From assembly GCA_012034595.1 (NCBI GenBank), contig JAAUPE010000006.1:1-64000 (forward strand): 64,000 nucleotides of DNA. The letters are read 5' to 3'. Numbering within the stretch: position 1 is the stretch's first letter; each line of letters opens with the position of its first letter. Shown here one piece after another: positions 47,101 to 55,324 of this stretch. The translations under genes and the position numbers were made by a program. Source of the stretch: Calothrix sp. CSU_2_0 (GTDB taxonomy: Bacteria; Cyanobacteriota; Cyanobacteriia; Cyanobacteriales; Nostocaceae). The notes under the pieces are model-generated. The model saw only the letters and a program-made list of their open reading frames with translations, was not told the origin of the DNA and ran no database searches.

Positions 47101-49245
47101 CGTAATACTGCTGTGATGGGAACTATTATTATTGGATGTTTAACGATTGCTTCCATTGTATTTGGAGCGCAAACATATAATCAAAAAAAACAAGCCGAAA
47201 TTGTGAATATTCAAGCTTTAAATTCTGTCTCTGAAGCCTTATTTTTATTAGATAATCGACTCGACGCATTGATTAATAGTTTAAATGCGACTCGTCGATT
47301 ACAGGACACAAAAGCACCACAAAATCTAAAAAATCAAACAGAAACTTCATTACGTCAAGCCATCTATGGAGTTCAAGAAAAAAATCGCTTACTAGCGCAT
47401 AAAAATGAAGTTCTAGCTGTAAGATTTAGTCCAGATGGGATTATAGCCACAGCAAGCGCAGATGGAACAGTAATCCTTTGGAATCAGCAAGGTCAGTTGC
47501 TTCATACCCTAAAAAATCACACATCAATTGTCTCCGATGTTGCCTTTAGTCCAGATGGAAAAATCATCGCATCAGCAAGCGCAGATGGTACAGTCAAACT
47601 ATGGAACCTTCAAGGTAAATTAATTCAAACTTTAAAAGAAAATCAACCAAAACTTGCAGCAGTTTTAGCCGTACACTTTAGTCCAGATGGTCAAACGATC
47701 GCAACTGCAAACGACGATAAAACAGTTAAACTTTGGAATCGCCAAGGCAAAATCATCAAAAGCTGGGAAGCACACAAAGATAAAGTTTTAGATATTCGCT
47801 TTAGTCCAGATGGACAAACCATAGCTTCAAGTGGAACCGATACCAAAATAAAACTTTGGCATCGCGATGGTCAACTAATTAGAACCTTAGAAGGACATAA
47901 AGATTGGGTTTACAGCATTAACTTTAGTCCAGACAGTAAAACATTAGCATCAGTCGGAGGTGGAAGCGATCGCACTCTTAAACTCTGGCAAATTCAAACT
48001 GGCAAACTACTCCATAATATTGTCGCCCATCGAAACGGAATCAAAAGCGTTGTTTTTAGCCCCAATGGAAAAACCATCGCCACAGTTAGCGACGACAAAA
48101 CACTCAAACTTTGGCAAATAGACGGCAGTTTAATTAACACCTTCAAAGGGCATAAATCCGACTTAAAAGACGTTAGTTTTAGCCCCGACTCCCAAACCAT
48201 TGCCACTGCCGGAGGAGATAAAAATATTAAACTTTGGTCATACCAACCACTATTACATCAAATTATCCCAGCACATCAGCAAGAACTAGTTTGGGGTGTA
48301 GCATTTAGTCCCGATAATCAAATCATTGCCTCCGCAAGTGCAGACAAAACAGTTAAACTCTGGAATCGCAATGGTAAATATCTCACAACCCTCAAAGGAC
48401 ATCAAGATTGGGTTTGGGATGTCACATTTAGCCCCGACGGACAAATAATAGCCACAGCCAGCGAAGATAAAACCGTACGCTTATGGAATCGTGACGGAAA
48501 ACTACTCAAAATATTGCAACACCAAGACTGGGTTTATGGAGTTAGTTTCAGCCCAGACAACCAAGCGATCGCATCCGCAAGTATGGATGGAACCGTCAAA
48601 ATTTGGAATCGAGACGGGACAATGTTACGCAACCTCAAAGCTGAGAACGGAGAACGTTTTTCTGATGTCAGCTTCAGTCCAAAAAGTAATATAAATAATT
48701 CTACAATTGCCGCAAGCACAACCGACGGCAAAGTTTTAATTTGGAATTATCGCAACGGCAAACTAATTAAAACACTAGTCGGAGAAGATGACCGTTTTAC
48801 CTCAATCAACTTTAGCCCCAATAATCGATTTATCATCGCAGGCAGCCAAAATAATAGACTCGTAATGTGGAACTTAAACACAGGTCAAAGAAAATTCTTA
48901 GAAGGACATCAAAACAAAGTTCGCAGCGTAGTCTTCAGTTCCGACGGTCAAATTATCGCCTCCGCAAGCGACGATCGCACCATTCGCTTATGGAGTCACA
49001 ACGGTATTTTACTCAAAACCCTCGAAGGAGACTTAGGGGCAGTTTACAGCGTCAACTTTAGTCCCGACAATAAAACCCTCGCATCTACCAGCGACGACGG
49101 TACAATAAAACTGTGGAATCTCACCGGAATCGAACGTAAAGCACCCAGCGAAAAAGAATTATTTATACGCGGATGCAACTGGGTACGCGACTACCTCAAA
49201 CACAGCCAAGAAGTATCCAAAAACGATAAAAATATTTGCGGTTAA
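44194..49245 (+). CDS. TPR - nSTAND1 NTPase - 14 WD40 repeat protein, 1683 aa
   Basis: Domain order: an N-terminal α/β domain of about 180 residues (LQELAWIIETSQGEFSLIL), helical/TPR repeats (about 190-520), a nSTAND1 NTPase with Walker A HGQSGVGKSSILQAG (about residue 553) and Walker B VVLIFDQLEEFF (about residue 690), a winged-helix/arm region, one membrane helix (GTIIIGCLTIASIVFGAQ, about residue 977), and 14 WD40 repeats of the form HxxxVxxVxFSPDGxxIASASxDxTxKLW, enough for two seven-bladed propellers. STAND proteins oligomerise when the sensor (here the propellers) binds a trigger. The N-terminal domain would be the signalling part; it contains no recognised effector. Partner of the ATPase at 42601. 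Confidence 0.85.
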   Translation: MLDIENQNSLQELAWIIETSQGEFSLILARCNALNLRQEVILHLQKSTLIKFDQITVEPTTTQLYQTISGLICPQRCQALFVSGLESIIAIKRLLNSANQVREEFRKNFNFPVIFWVTDEVVQKLMREAPDLHSWSITVEFTLSTDQLINFIQTTADEVFEKVLEAGSGRFVDNATLNLQVGSSRRQELESAWYELQKRRVKLNPEVEAGLEFVLGRDVHALMEQSRSHYERSLVLLQQQTDEEQERKRDIGNIEDTTLLPPNPLLLIRQGCLLYCLGLWWRTYAVLHRSQYKYACDKAKTYFHQCIQVFEQANRIDLVSKFINALGGVLQRLEAWDELEIVAYKALDLHLQCNDEFKLARVYGFLAEVRLHKLEFLPARKSAKKALEILNHAKIAVSDAASAELKADLDWEMSYHQGWYLYALGRALYALGELEDAIAILETARNDTKPQYDPQLYIGILGKLRDSYFQQGEYLVAFSIKQQQRSIQQQYGFRAFIGAGRLQPKQEITNPGLVLVEKSGKIAPEITASGRQEDIEKLCKRLGRHDYKLTVIHGQSGVGKSSILQAGLVPALKRKSIGTRDVMPILMQVYTGWMVEFAKRFQETLIETGNWSCKLDSFSQTSIIDPCADKSAISFVEGEMQIERPSLISNIEAEQRANEALLAGDNFGMKHILEHLKMCVEHNLLVVLIFDQLEEFFVIHQDPRMRRAFYKFIRDCLEIPYVKIILSLREDYLHYLLECNNRLINFDAISNNILDNSILYYLGNFTKKYANQFLQSLNKKTQLMLEKPLIEALLKDLSRDLGEIRPIELQVVGTQLETEGINSLEKYYQFGPKEKLVERFLEEVIKDCGEENERAARIILYLLTDENGMRPLKTKGELTRDLETADFISEIVKLDIVLEILVRSNLILKIPDDPTDCYQIVHDYLVAFIRQSQQAIEIEESKREKERRKRAEKNKKYVEAKLNLSLKHQRNTAVMGTIIIGCLTIASIVFGAQTYNQKKQAEIVNIQALNSVSEALFLLDNRLDALINSLNATRRLQDTKAPQNLKNQTETSLRQAIYGVQEKNRLLAHKNEVLAVRFSPDGIIATASADGTVILWNQQGQLLHTLKNHTSIVSDVAFSPDGKIIASASADGTVKLWNLQGKLIQTLKENQPKLAAVLAVHFSPDGQTIATANDDKTVKLWNRQGKIIKSWEAHKDKVLDIRFSPDGQTIASSGTDTKIKLWHRDGQLIRTLEGHKDWVYSINFSPDSKTLASVGGGSDRTLKLWQIQTGKLLHNIVAHRNGIKSVVFSPNGKTIATVSDDKTLKLWQIDGSLINTFKGHKSDLKDVSFSPDSQTIATAGGDKNIKLWSYQPLLHQIIPAHQQELVWGVAFSPDNQIIASASADKTVKLWNRNGKYLTTLKGHQDWVWDVTFSPDGQIIATASEDKTVRLWNRDGKLLKILQHQDWVYGVSFSPDNQAIASASMDGTVKIWNRDGTMLRNLKAENGERFSDVSFSPKSNINNSTIAASTTDGKVLIWNYRNGKLIKTLVGEDDRFTSINFSPNNRFIIAGSQNNRLVMWNLNTGQRKFLEGHQNKVRSVVFSSDGQIIASASDDRTIRLWSHNGILLKTLEGDLGAVYSVNFSPDNKTLASTSDDGTIKLWNLTGIERKAPSEKELFIRGCNWVRDYLKHSQEVSKNDKNICG

Positions 49246-49251
49246 AGTATT

Positions 49252-50064
49252 TTATTTTCCCAACTCCTGAGAACGAATTGTAGCAGCCCTCACAGCTTGA
49301 ATCAAAGCCGATCGCAATCCAGCTTTTTCCAACTCAGCAATACCCGCAATAGTCGTACCACCAGGACTAGTCACCCGATCCTTCAACTCTGCCGGATGCA
49401 TCTGCGTTTCATTTAACAGTTGTGCCGTACCCAACACAGTTTGTAACGCCAATTTCTGGGCAACAGCACGGGGTAAACCAGATGCCACACCCCCATCAGC
49501 AAGCGCTTCCACAATTAAAGCTACATATGCAGGACCACTACCAGATAACCCCGTCACCGCATCCATCAAACTTTCTGATACTTCGACAACTTCCCCAACT
49601 GCGGAAAATAATTGATGTGCCTTTTCTAAATGATTCACCTTTGTATAGGCACCAGCACATATAGCCGTCACACCCGCCCCAATCGTCGCTGGTGTATTTG
49701 GCATGGCACGAATTACAGGTAAACTGGGAAACGCAGCTTCCAAATGTGATAACGGTACACCCGCCAAAATCGATACTATCAATGGCGAATGACCTTGCCC
49801 GATAACAGGAGAAATTTCCTGTGCGATCGCGCTAAAAACCTGCGGCTTCACTGCCAAAAATACCACCTCAACACCTGCGGTAAATACTTGGCAATTATCA
49901 GTCGTTACCCCAACACCGTATTCCTGTACTAAAAAATTTTGACGTTGCGATCGCGGTTCACTAACCACTATCTCCGACGCTTGATAAACTCCCAAATTTA
50001 AGAGACGAGATAATAGCGCTTCACCCATTACCCCGCCACCAATTAAACCGAATTTTACAGACAA
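49252..50064 (-). CDS. proC: Pyrroline-5-carboxylate reductase
   Basis: 270 residues. Last step of proline synthesis, NAD(P)H-dependent. Rossmann motif FGLIGGGVMGEALLSRLL at the N-terminus, FLAVKPQ, AMPNTPATIGAGVTA, and the C-terminal dimer helices with the substrate loop GLSGSGPAYVALI and DRVTSPGGTTIAGI. Its end lies 6 bp from the end of the convergent STAND gene, leaving no room for a terminator between them. It follows sepF by 257 bp on the same strand, as in many cyanobacteria. Confidence 0.96.
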   Translation of the reverse strand: MSVKFGLIGGGVMGEALLSRLLNLGVYQASEIVVSEPRSQRQNFLVQEYGVGVTTDNCQVFTAGVEVVFLAVKPQVFSAIAQEISPVIGQGHSPLIVSILAGVPLSHLEAAFPSLPVIRAMPNTPATIGAGVTAICAGAYTKVNHLEKAHQLFSAVGEVVEVSESLMDAVTGLSGSGPAYVALIVEALADGGVASGLPRAVAQKLALQTVLGTAQLLNETQMHPAELKDRVTSPGGTTIAGIAELEKAGLRSALIQAVRAATIRSQELGK

Positions 50065-50321
50065 GTCAAATTTTCCCTACTTAAAACTCAATACCCGATC
50101 TGGATAAATAGTATCGTTTCCTGGAAAACGAAACAATAATAATTTGAGGATTCTAATTTATGTATCAAACCTATAAATAAAACCCATAGATGCGTGAATA
50201 AAAAACCCAAAATCGGTACTGATAACACTGATACTCTAAACCACCGATTGATTTGGAATTTTAGATGCAATCCCTTATCTAAAACCCCAAATCGCACAAT
50301 TTTCAAACTTAAAATTTAAAC

Positions 50322-50933
50322 TTACTGTGCCATGCGATTTGGCTCAGTTCCCCATGCTTGGTTAGTGGGTGTTGTGCGATTTTGGCGTGCGGGAGGTTGA
50401 GACACAAGCGGTACTTCATGCAACACTCCACCTTGAGTGCTGACTTGTACACAGCTTGGTGTAAACAAGAAAATACTTTCACCAATCCGTTCTTGATGAC
50501 CATCTAGAGCATAAGTACCACCAGCAACAAAATCAACTGCCCGTTGTGCTTGATCGGGGTCCATAATCGTTAGATTCAATACTATCGATTTACGCTCACG
50601 CAAAGCTAGAATCGCTTGGGGCATTTCTTCAAATGTCCGTGGTTCAAGCACTAATACTTCCGAAATCCCGTTTAAGGCTCCTGGCATTCCAATCACATTA
50701 CTCATAGTTGTTTTTGTACTTGTTCCTACATCAGTACCCATTGTAGACACGGGTTCGCGCCAACGTCGATTCTGTGCCGCAGGTTCTTGAGGTACTGCTT
50801 GTGCTTGGGGAGGATTTTGCTCTTGATAAAGGTTCTGGTAGCTATCAGGTTCTACTTCTTCGTAATATTCCTCATACTCGACAGGCTCATTCAGACCAAC
50901 GAAATCTCTCAGCTTAGAAAATATATTGTTCAT
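50322..50933 (-). CDS. sepF: Cell division protein SepF
   Basis: 203 residues. SepF binds FtsZ and the membrane at the division ring. N-terminal amphipathic helix ([14 protein letters not shown]), a Glu/Tyr/Pro/Gln-rich linker (residues 15-70), and the conserved SepF core ([62 protein letters not shown]). A short low-complexity tail follows. Group order pipX-pipY-sepF-proC is conserved in cyanobacteria. Confidence 0.93.
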   Translation of the reverse strand: MNNIFSKLRDFVGLNEPVEYEEYYEEVEPDSYQNLYQEQNPPQAQAVPQEPAAQNRRWREPVSTMGTDVGTSTKTTMSNVIGMPGALNGISEVLVLEPRTFEEMPQAILALRERKSIVLNLTIMDPDQAQRAVDFVAGGTYALDGHQERIGESIFLFTPSCVQVSTQGGVLHEVPLVSQPPARQNRTTPTNQAWGTEPNRMAQ

Positions 50934-51344
50934 TTTGAAACGCTCCTGGTGCTGGTTCCTTGACTAAAAAGGCAAAAATCAATAACTCTAATGGTTGCTG
51001 TTACCAGCAAACAATTTAGGAATTGTATCGCTGTTTGTAGCATTAGTTGCAAAATTATAGTCGTGAACTTGACATTTTTCAACGTTAGCTACTAACTATG
51101 TACAACAATGAGTCAAGATTATACACTAAGTAGTCTAGTTGGGGAAGTTGTTTTCAATCCAAATTTTATTTAGATTTACTCTTGTGAATACTATATTTTG
51201 TGTGTCTTAGAGAACGAGGATAGAATATCTTTTTTACGTATCAAATTATATCAGTATTCAATCTACCCATCTGTCGATCGAGTTTTGGTGTCTGCGATCG
51301 CACTCACGATATCGAGTTATTGATACAGGATTTACTCTAGTTAT
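50934..51344. promoter_or_regulatory. 411-bp gap between pipY and sepF
   Basis: The sepF promoter should lie here; a ribosome binding site (GGAGCG) precedes ATG 50933. No gene, repeat or RNA recognised. Confidence 0.35.
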
Positions 51345-52058
51345 TTAGTGATTGCTAGTGACCGATTTTAAACGCTCCCCAAATAAAATAGTTCCCAATC
51401 TTACCATTGTTGCGCCCGCTTCTATCGCCAGTTGATAGTCACCAGACATCCCCATCGATAACTGCTGCATCTGGATATTCGACCAACCTTGAGATTTGAT
51501 TTCTGCTGCCAATTCATGAGTACGATTAAATACATCCAAGATTTGAGACTGAGTTAAACCGAAAGGGGGAATTGTCATCAAACCTTGAAATTGTAAATTT
51601 TTGCAATGGTTTAAAACGGGTAAATCATCAAAAAGTTGGGGAATGCTCCAGCCAGATTTGTTGGGATCGGGGAGAATTTTGACTTGGAGGCAGATATTGG
51701 GGTTGAAGTTGAGTTCACCAGCGAGTTGGTTGAGACGTTGAGCAAGTTTGAGGTTATCAACGGAGTGAATCCATTGGAACAATTCGAGGGCTTTTTTGGC
51801 TTTATTGGTTTGTAAATGTCCGATTAAATGCCAGGTTATGCCAGGTAAGTCGTGGAGTTCAGCTTGTTTAGTGGCAGCTTCTTGGATACGATTTTCGCCA
51901 AAATCACGGATTCCTGCGGCATAAGCAATGCGAACAATATCCGCAGGAACGGTTTTGGTGACGGCAATTAACCGGACAGAAACTGGTAGTTGGGAGCGAA
52001 TAGCCTGGAGGGATTCGCATAGCGACTCGTTGAGAGAATCGCGGGTAGAATTGCTCAT
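51345..52058 (-). CDS. pipY: PLP homeostasis protein PipY (YggS family)
   Basis: 237 residues, single-domain PLP-binding TIM barrel. PLP Lys in LIAVTKTVPADIV (about residue 31); GENRIQEA; ITWHLIGHLQTNKAKK; and phosphate-binding LSMGMSGDYQLAIE ... MVRLGTILFG. No enzymatic activity is known; it buffers PLP and in cyanobacteria is linked to PipX. The start lies 31 bp after the pipX stop, so they are cotranscribed. Confidence 0.94.
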   Translation of the reverse strand: MSNSTRDSLNESLCESLQAIRSQLPVSVRLIAVTKTVPADIVRIAYAAGIRDFGENRIQEAATKQAELHDLPGITWHLIGHLQTNKAKKALELFQWIHSVDNLKLAQRLNQLAGELNFNPNICLQVKILPDPNKSGWSIPQLFDDLPVLNHCKNLQFQGLMTIPPFGLTQSQILDVFNRTHELAAEIKSQGWSNIQMQQLSMGMSGDYQLAIEAGATMVRLGTILFGERLKSVTSNH

Positions 52059-52089
52059 AAAACTTCAGGAAGAGCGCAGCTTGAGGATG

Positions 52090-52368
52090 TTAGTTGAAGG
52101 TGCGTTGAAAAACACCCTGAAGCTGATCGTACTCAAAAGAAGGACCACTGCGTCGTAGATTCCGCAAGCGAGTTTCTAGCATCATCCGAGCTTCGGTACG
52201 TCCAATCGGCTGAAACTTCATGGTTTTTCCTTCAGCAGTGACAACGAAAAATAAACGTTGAGCATAAAGTGTTGTAAAAAGTTCTTGGCTCTCATCCACC
52301 ATGCAAATTCTGTAGAGCAAACCCCAAGTTGGATGATTGATATAAGTTTCTGGGCTTTCTGAGTTCAT
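52090..52368 (-). CDS. pipX: PII-interacting protein PipX
   Basis: 92 residues. PipX is the coactivator of NtcA that switches partner to PII (GlnB) according to 2-oxoglutarate. Recognisable by its Tudor-like N-terminus (TYINHPTWGLLYRICMV, LYAQRLFFVVT) and PIGRTEARMMLETRLRNLRR. First gene of pipX-pipY. It connects the window's nitrogen-fixation genes to global nitrogen control. Confidence 0.95.
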   Translation of the reverse strand: MNSESPETYINHPTWGLLYRICMVDESQELFTTLYAQRLFFVVTAEGKTMKFQPIGRTEARMMLETRLRNLRRSGPSFEYDQLQGVFQRTFN

Positions 52369-52521
52369 CTAATACTACTATGTTCGAGTACATATAACCT
52401 TTTCGCTCTCTCCAACAAAAATTCAGACGATAGTTACCCATTTCGTCTGAAGATTTGCTTAAAATACGAGCATCTGGAAAATTTTTCCCAAATTATCGTT
52501 ATTAAGGGCAACACAGTAAGT

Positions 52522-52937
52522 TCACGAAGACAATAAAATTGCCGTCGCGATCGCATAATCGCGATCGTGACTCAAGCTGAGTTGCCATTCATGATTTGGG
52601 TATTGAGTTTTTCCCTCGACACCCCATCTTGCCACAATTTCTGCGGCATTGTTGTATAGGATGGGGAAGGGAACGCCAGAAGGGCTGCGGCAAATTTCGA
52701 CATCGGTATAATTAATACCTTGCCATCCAGTTCCCAATGCTTTGACAACAGCTTCTTTGGCTGCCCAACGTCCAGCTAGTTTTGCGATCGCATTGGAGTT
52801 ATTTCACCTTCGCAGCAACCACTATTTTGCTGTTCTGTGGGGGTATACACTCGCTGCAAAAAGCGTTTTTCAAATCGGTCTATTAATGCTCGGATTCTTG
52901 GTATGTAAATAATATCTGTTCCCAGTCGAATAGTCAT
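52522..52937 (-). pseudogene. acpS: Holo-ACP synthase (AcpS), broken by one frameshift
   Basis: ATG 52937 starts MTIRLGTDIIYIPRIRALI, the AcpS start with the metal-binding Asp, and continues FEKRFLQRVYTPTEQ. The frame stops near 52780, but another frame carries on as AIAKLAGRWAAKEAVVKAL (metal Glu in KEA) and ends ICRSPSGVPF ... WQLSLSHDRDYAIATAILL at 52522. Together they give about 138 residues, full length, if one base is added around 52795-52810 (GAAATAACTCCAATG). AcpS adds 4'-phosphopantetheine to acyl carrier protein. Cyanobacteria often depend on a Sfp/HetI-type enzyme, so real loss is possible; a sequencing gap is equally possible. Confidence 0.75.
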
Positions 52938-53039
52938 TTGTCAATCATCGGTAGTCATTAGTTAATCGTTAATGGTTCGCGGTGATTAGTCAATGGGGGA
53001 AATGGCAAAAGTAAAAAGGCAAAAGAAAGAAATATGGAA

Positions 53040-53059
53040 AGACGCGATATATCGCGTCT
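53040..53059. repeat. Perfect 20-bp palindrome next to the pabB-like stop codon
   Basis: AGACGCGATATATCGCGTCT, ending one base before the stop of the leftward gene. Same family as 44071-44094 and 56730-56758. On the minus strand it is followed by TTTCC, so it may act as a terminator. Confidence 0.7.
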
Positions 53060-54571
53060 CTACATTATTTGTTGCTGCAACGCTGCTAACTGTGCTTGGG
53101 CTTTGTGGAGGGATTCATACCATTCGCGTTCGGGGTTACTATCTGCTACAATTCCAGCTCCTACTTGCCCCCAAACTGTGTTAACGGGAGAAATTAAAGA
53201 ATTATTTTTACCATCTTCGTTTACTTCTTCTACTCTCCTAATTGGAGCCAGTAATAATGTGCGAATTAAGATATTTAAATCTAAATTTCCACGTATATCT
53301 AAATAGCCACAGGAACCGTAAAATAAGCTACGGCGCACTGGTTCTAGTTCTTCGATGATTTCCAGGCAACGTACTTTTGGACAGCCTGTAATCGTGCCTC
53401 CTGGGAACATGGCACGGATTAAATCGATGGTGGTGTAATCGGGGTTAAGATTTCCGATCACATTACTAACGAGATGCATAACGTGACTGTAGCGCTCGAT
53501 AGTTAATAATTCATTAACTTTTATTGTACCCCATTGACAAACTCGTCCTAAATCGTTGCGTTCTAAATCTACAAGCATGATGTGTTCCGCTCGTTCTTTG
53601 GTGTTGTTGAGTAATTCTTGGGCAAGCTGTCGATCTTGTTCGAGAGTGACACCACGCGATCGCGTTCCTGCTATTGGTCTTGTGGAGACTTGATATATCA
53701 TGTTTGTACATTTTTGTGCTTCCACTAATCTTTCTGGAGAACAGCTAACTACTTCTCCCCAAGGTGTTTTGTAATAACAAGCAAATGGTGAAGGGTTGAT
53801 TTTTTGCAGTGCTTGGTAAATTTGCCATCCCGAAGCTGTGGTTTGGGTTGTAAAACGCAACGATAAATTAGTCTGAAAAATATCTCCCGCTTGAATGTAT
53901 TTTTTAGCTTGTTGTACGGCAGTTTCATAATCTTCTTGGGATGAGAGAAATTGGGGAGTTAGGGAAGATATGGGAGATAAGGGAGATAAGTAACTGGTTT
54001 GTCCCTTTTTCAACTTCAATTCCATCTCATCTAAGCTACTTGTTTCGGTTGCTGCTAACCATAAAACTTGTTCCCAATGGTCTAAAACTGCAAAGTTTTC
54101 CGGTTCGTACCAAAAAGCTACAGGAAAGGGGAGCGAATCTTCTTTGGTACGGGGTAATTGTTCAATTTCCCCAGCTAAATCATAACCCAACCAGCCTAAC
54201 CAACCACCTGTGAAGGGGAGGTGATTTGGGGAGGGAGATAAGTTTATTTGATGTTTAGTTTGATGTTTAGTTTGATATTTAATCTTATTTTCACTTTGTT
54301 TCCTCAATAAATTCTGGAGAAATGGCAAAATTTCCCCAAGTGGAGGTATCCACATTTGCACTTCTGCATTAATGACTCGTGGTTTACCAGCACAAATCGA
54401 GTAACGTGAAAGTTGGGGGTTGTTGTTGGGTATGGGGTAGGGACTTTCGAGAAGGGTAGCAATGTCAGAATTAGGGTCAGAATTGGAGTTAGGGTTAAAT
54501 AATGTCGCAAATATATCCGAGCCTGTACGATGATTGAGAGAGTGCGATCGCCAATACCAAGCGCTTGTCAT
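53060..54571 (-). CDS. pabB: Aminodeoxychorismate/anthranilate synthase component I (PabB-like)
   Basis: 503 residues of the chorismate-binding family. It aminates chorismate using ammonia from a glutaminase partner. Conserved: AGDIFQTNLSLRF, STRPIAGTRSRG, KERAEHIMLVDLERNDLG, IERYSHVMHLVSNV and MFPGGTITGCPKVRCLEII; the PGG-ITG-PK form and PIAGTR favour PabB over TrpE. The N-terminal 100 residues contain a Lys/Gln/His-rich tract (KYQTKHQTKHQ) made by a small repeat. PabB versus TrpE cannot be settled from sequence alone. Confidence 0.85.
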   Translation of the reverse strand: MTSAWYWRSHSLNHRTGSDIFATLFNPNSNSDPNSDIATLLESPYPIPNNNPQLSRYSICAGKPRVINAEVQMWIPPLGEILPFLQNLLRKQSENKIKYQTKHQTKHQINLSPSPNHLPFTGGWLGWLGYDLAGEIEQLPRTKEDSLPFPVAFWYEPENFAVLDHWEQVLWLAATETSSLDEMELKLKKGQTSYLSPLSPISSLTPQFLSSQEDYETAVQQAKKYIQAGDIFQTNLSLRFTTQTTASGWQIYQALQKINPSPFACYYKTPWGEVVSCSPERLVEAQKCTNMIYQVSTRPIAGTRSRGVTLEQDRQLAQELLNNTKERAEHIMLVDLERNDLGRVCQWGTIKVNELLTIERYSHVMHLVSNVIGNLNPDYTTIDLIRAMFPGGTITGCPKVRCLEIIEELEPVRRSLFYGSCGYLDIRGNLDLNILIRTLLLAPIRRVEEVNEDGKNNSLISPVNTVWGQVGAGIVADSNPEREWYESLHKAQAQLAALQQQIM

Positions 54572-54776
54572 TAATTGTTTGCTGTTTGTTGTTAGTTGCC
54601 ATTATTTTAAATTATGAAGCGATCGCACACATTTCTTATTGCCCCAATATCTAGTGTTGCATTTTCTGTAACCAAGCATAGTGAAGTCAAATAAACATAG
54701 TAAAACGATTACATTCGCTTGCTTTGGTTTTCTGGCTTTCCGGACGAAATACTTTCGTTATAAGGCTTGACAAAAT

Positions 54777-55031
54777 ATGAAGATAATGAACACTAGAATC
54801 AAAATTTTAGGATGCGCTCTTTTGCTGGGATATTTGAGCGCATGTGGTAGTAAGGATACGATGACAACGAGTACTTTCGATTCTGCTCCTTTGCCAGCGA
54901 GTCAAGTACCTTCACCACGGCAATCGAATGCGATGGTGGGAACCACTCCCTCTGGGAGTATCGCAAAATCGTTGGAAAGTTCAAAGCAAGTAAATAATCA
55001 GCCAGTAAATAAATTACAGCAAGCGGAATGA
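54777..55031 (+). CDS. Small lipoprotein, possibly frameshifted (continues to 55126)
   Basis: 84 residues with a lipoprotein signal: basic start (MKIMNTRIKI), hydrophobic LGCALLLGYL and lipobox LSAC (Cys at about residue 22). The mature part is Ser/Thr/Pro/Gln-rich. ATG 54777 or 54786 are both possible. Right at the stop another frame (55028-55126) reads MNSLQLVRESVGTDLDGYR and ends RLVEKVSKN; one added A in GGAATGA (55026-55028) would fuse the two into 116 residues. That tail looks like genuine protein, so either the lipoprotein is longer or a 32-aa gene overlaps it. Confidence 0.55.
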   Translation: MKIMNTRIKILGCALLLGYLSACGSKDTMTTSTFDSAPLPASQVPSPRQSNAMVGTTPSGSIAKSLESSKQVNNQPVNKLQQAE

Positions 55032-55324
55032 ACTCTTTACAACTTGTTCGTGAATCGGTTGGTACTGATTTAGATGGTTATCGGGCTGAATTTATTCGTT
55101 TGGTGGAAAAGGTTAGCAAAAATTAATATTCTCAACTTTTCTAATTAGTCGTATATAGAAAGTAATCAGGTTCAATCAAGGCTGAAATATTCACTTTTTA
55201 ACCGCCAATTACGCAGAGTAGACACGGAGTGGCTTCTGTAAGTACGCCAAGAAATATAGATATTTTAAAATAAAGTTTTTGTGCATTATTTAAGTGTCGA
55301 GTAAATTAGGTTGTGGGTAAAAAC

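Noticed and set aside
52993-53306. Plus-strand frames over the end of the pabB-like gene
   Set aside because: They lie antisense to a clear chorismate-binding enzyme and across a palindrome.
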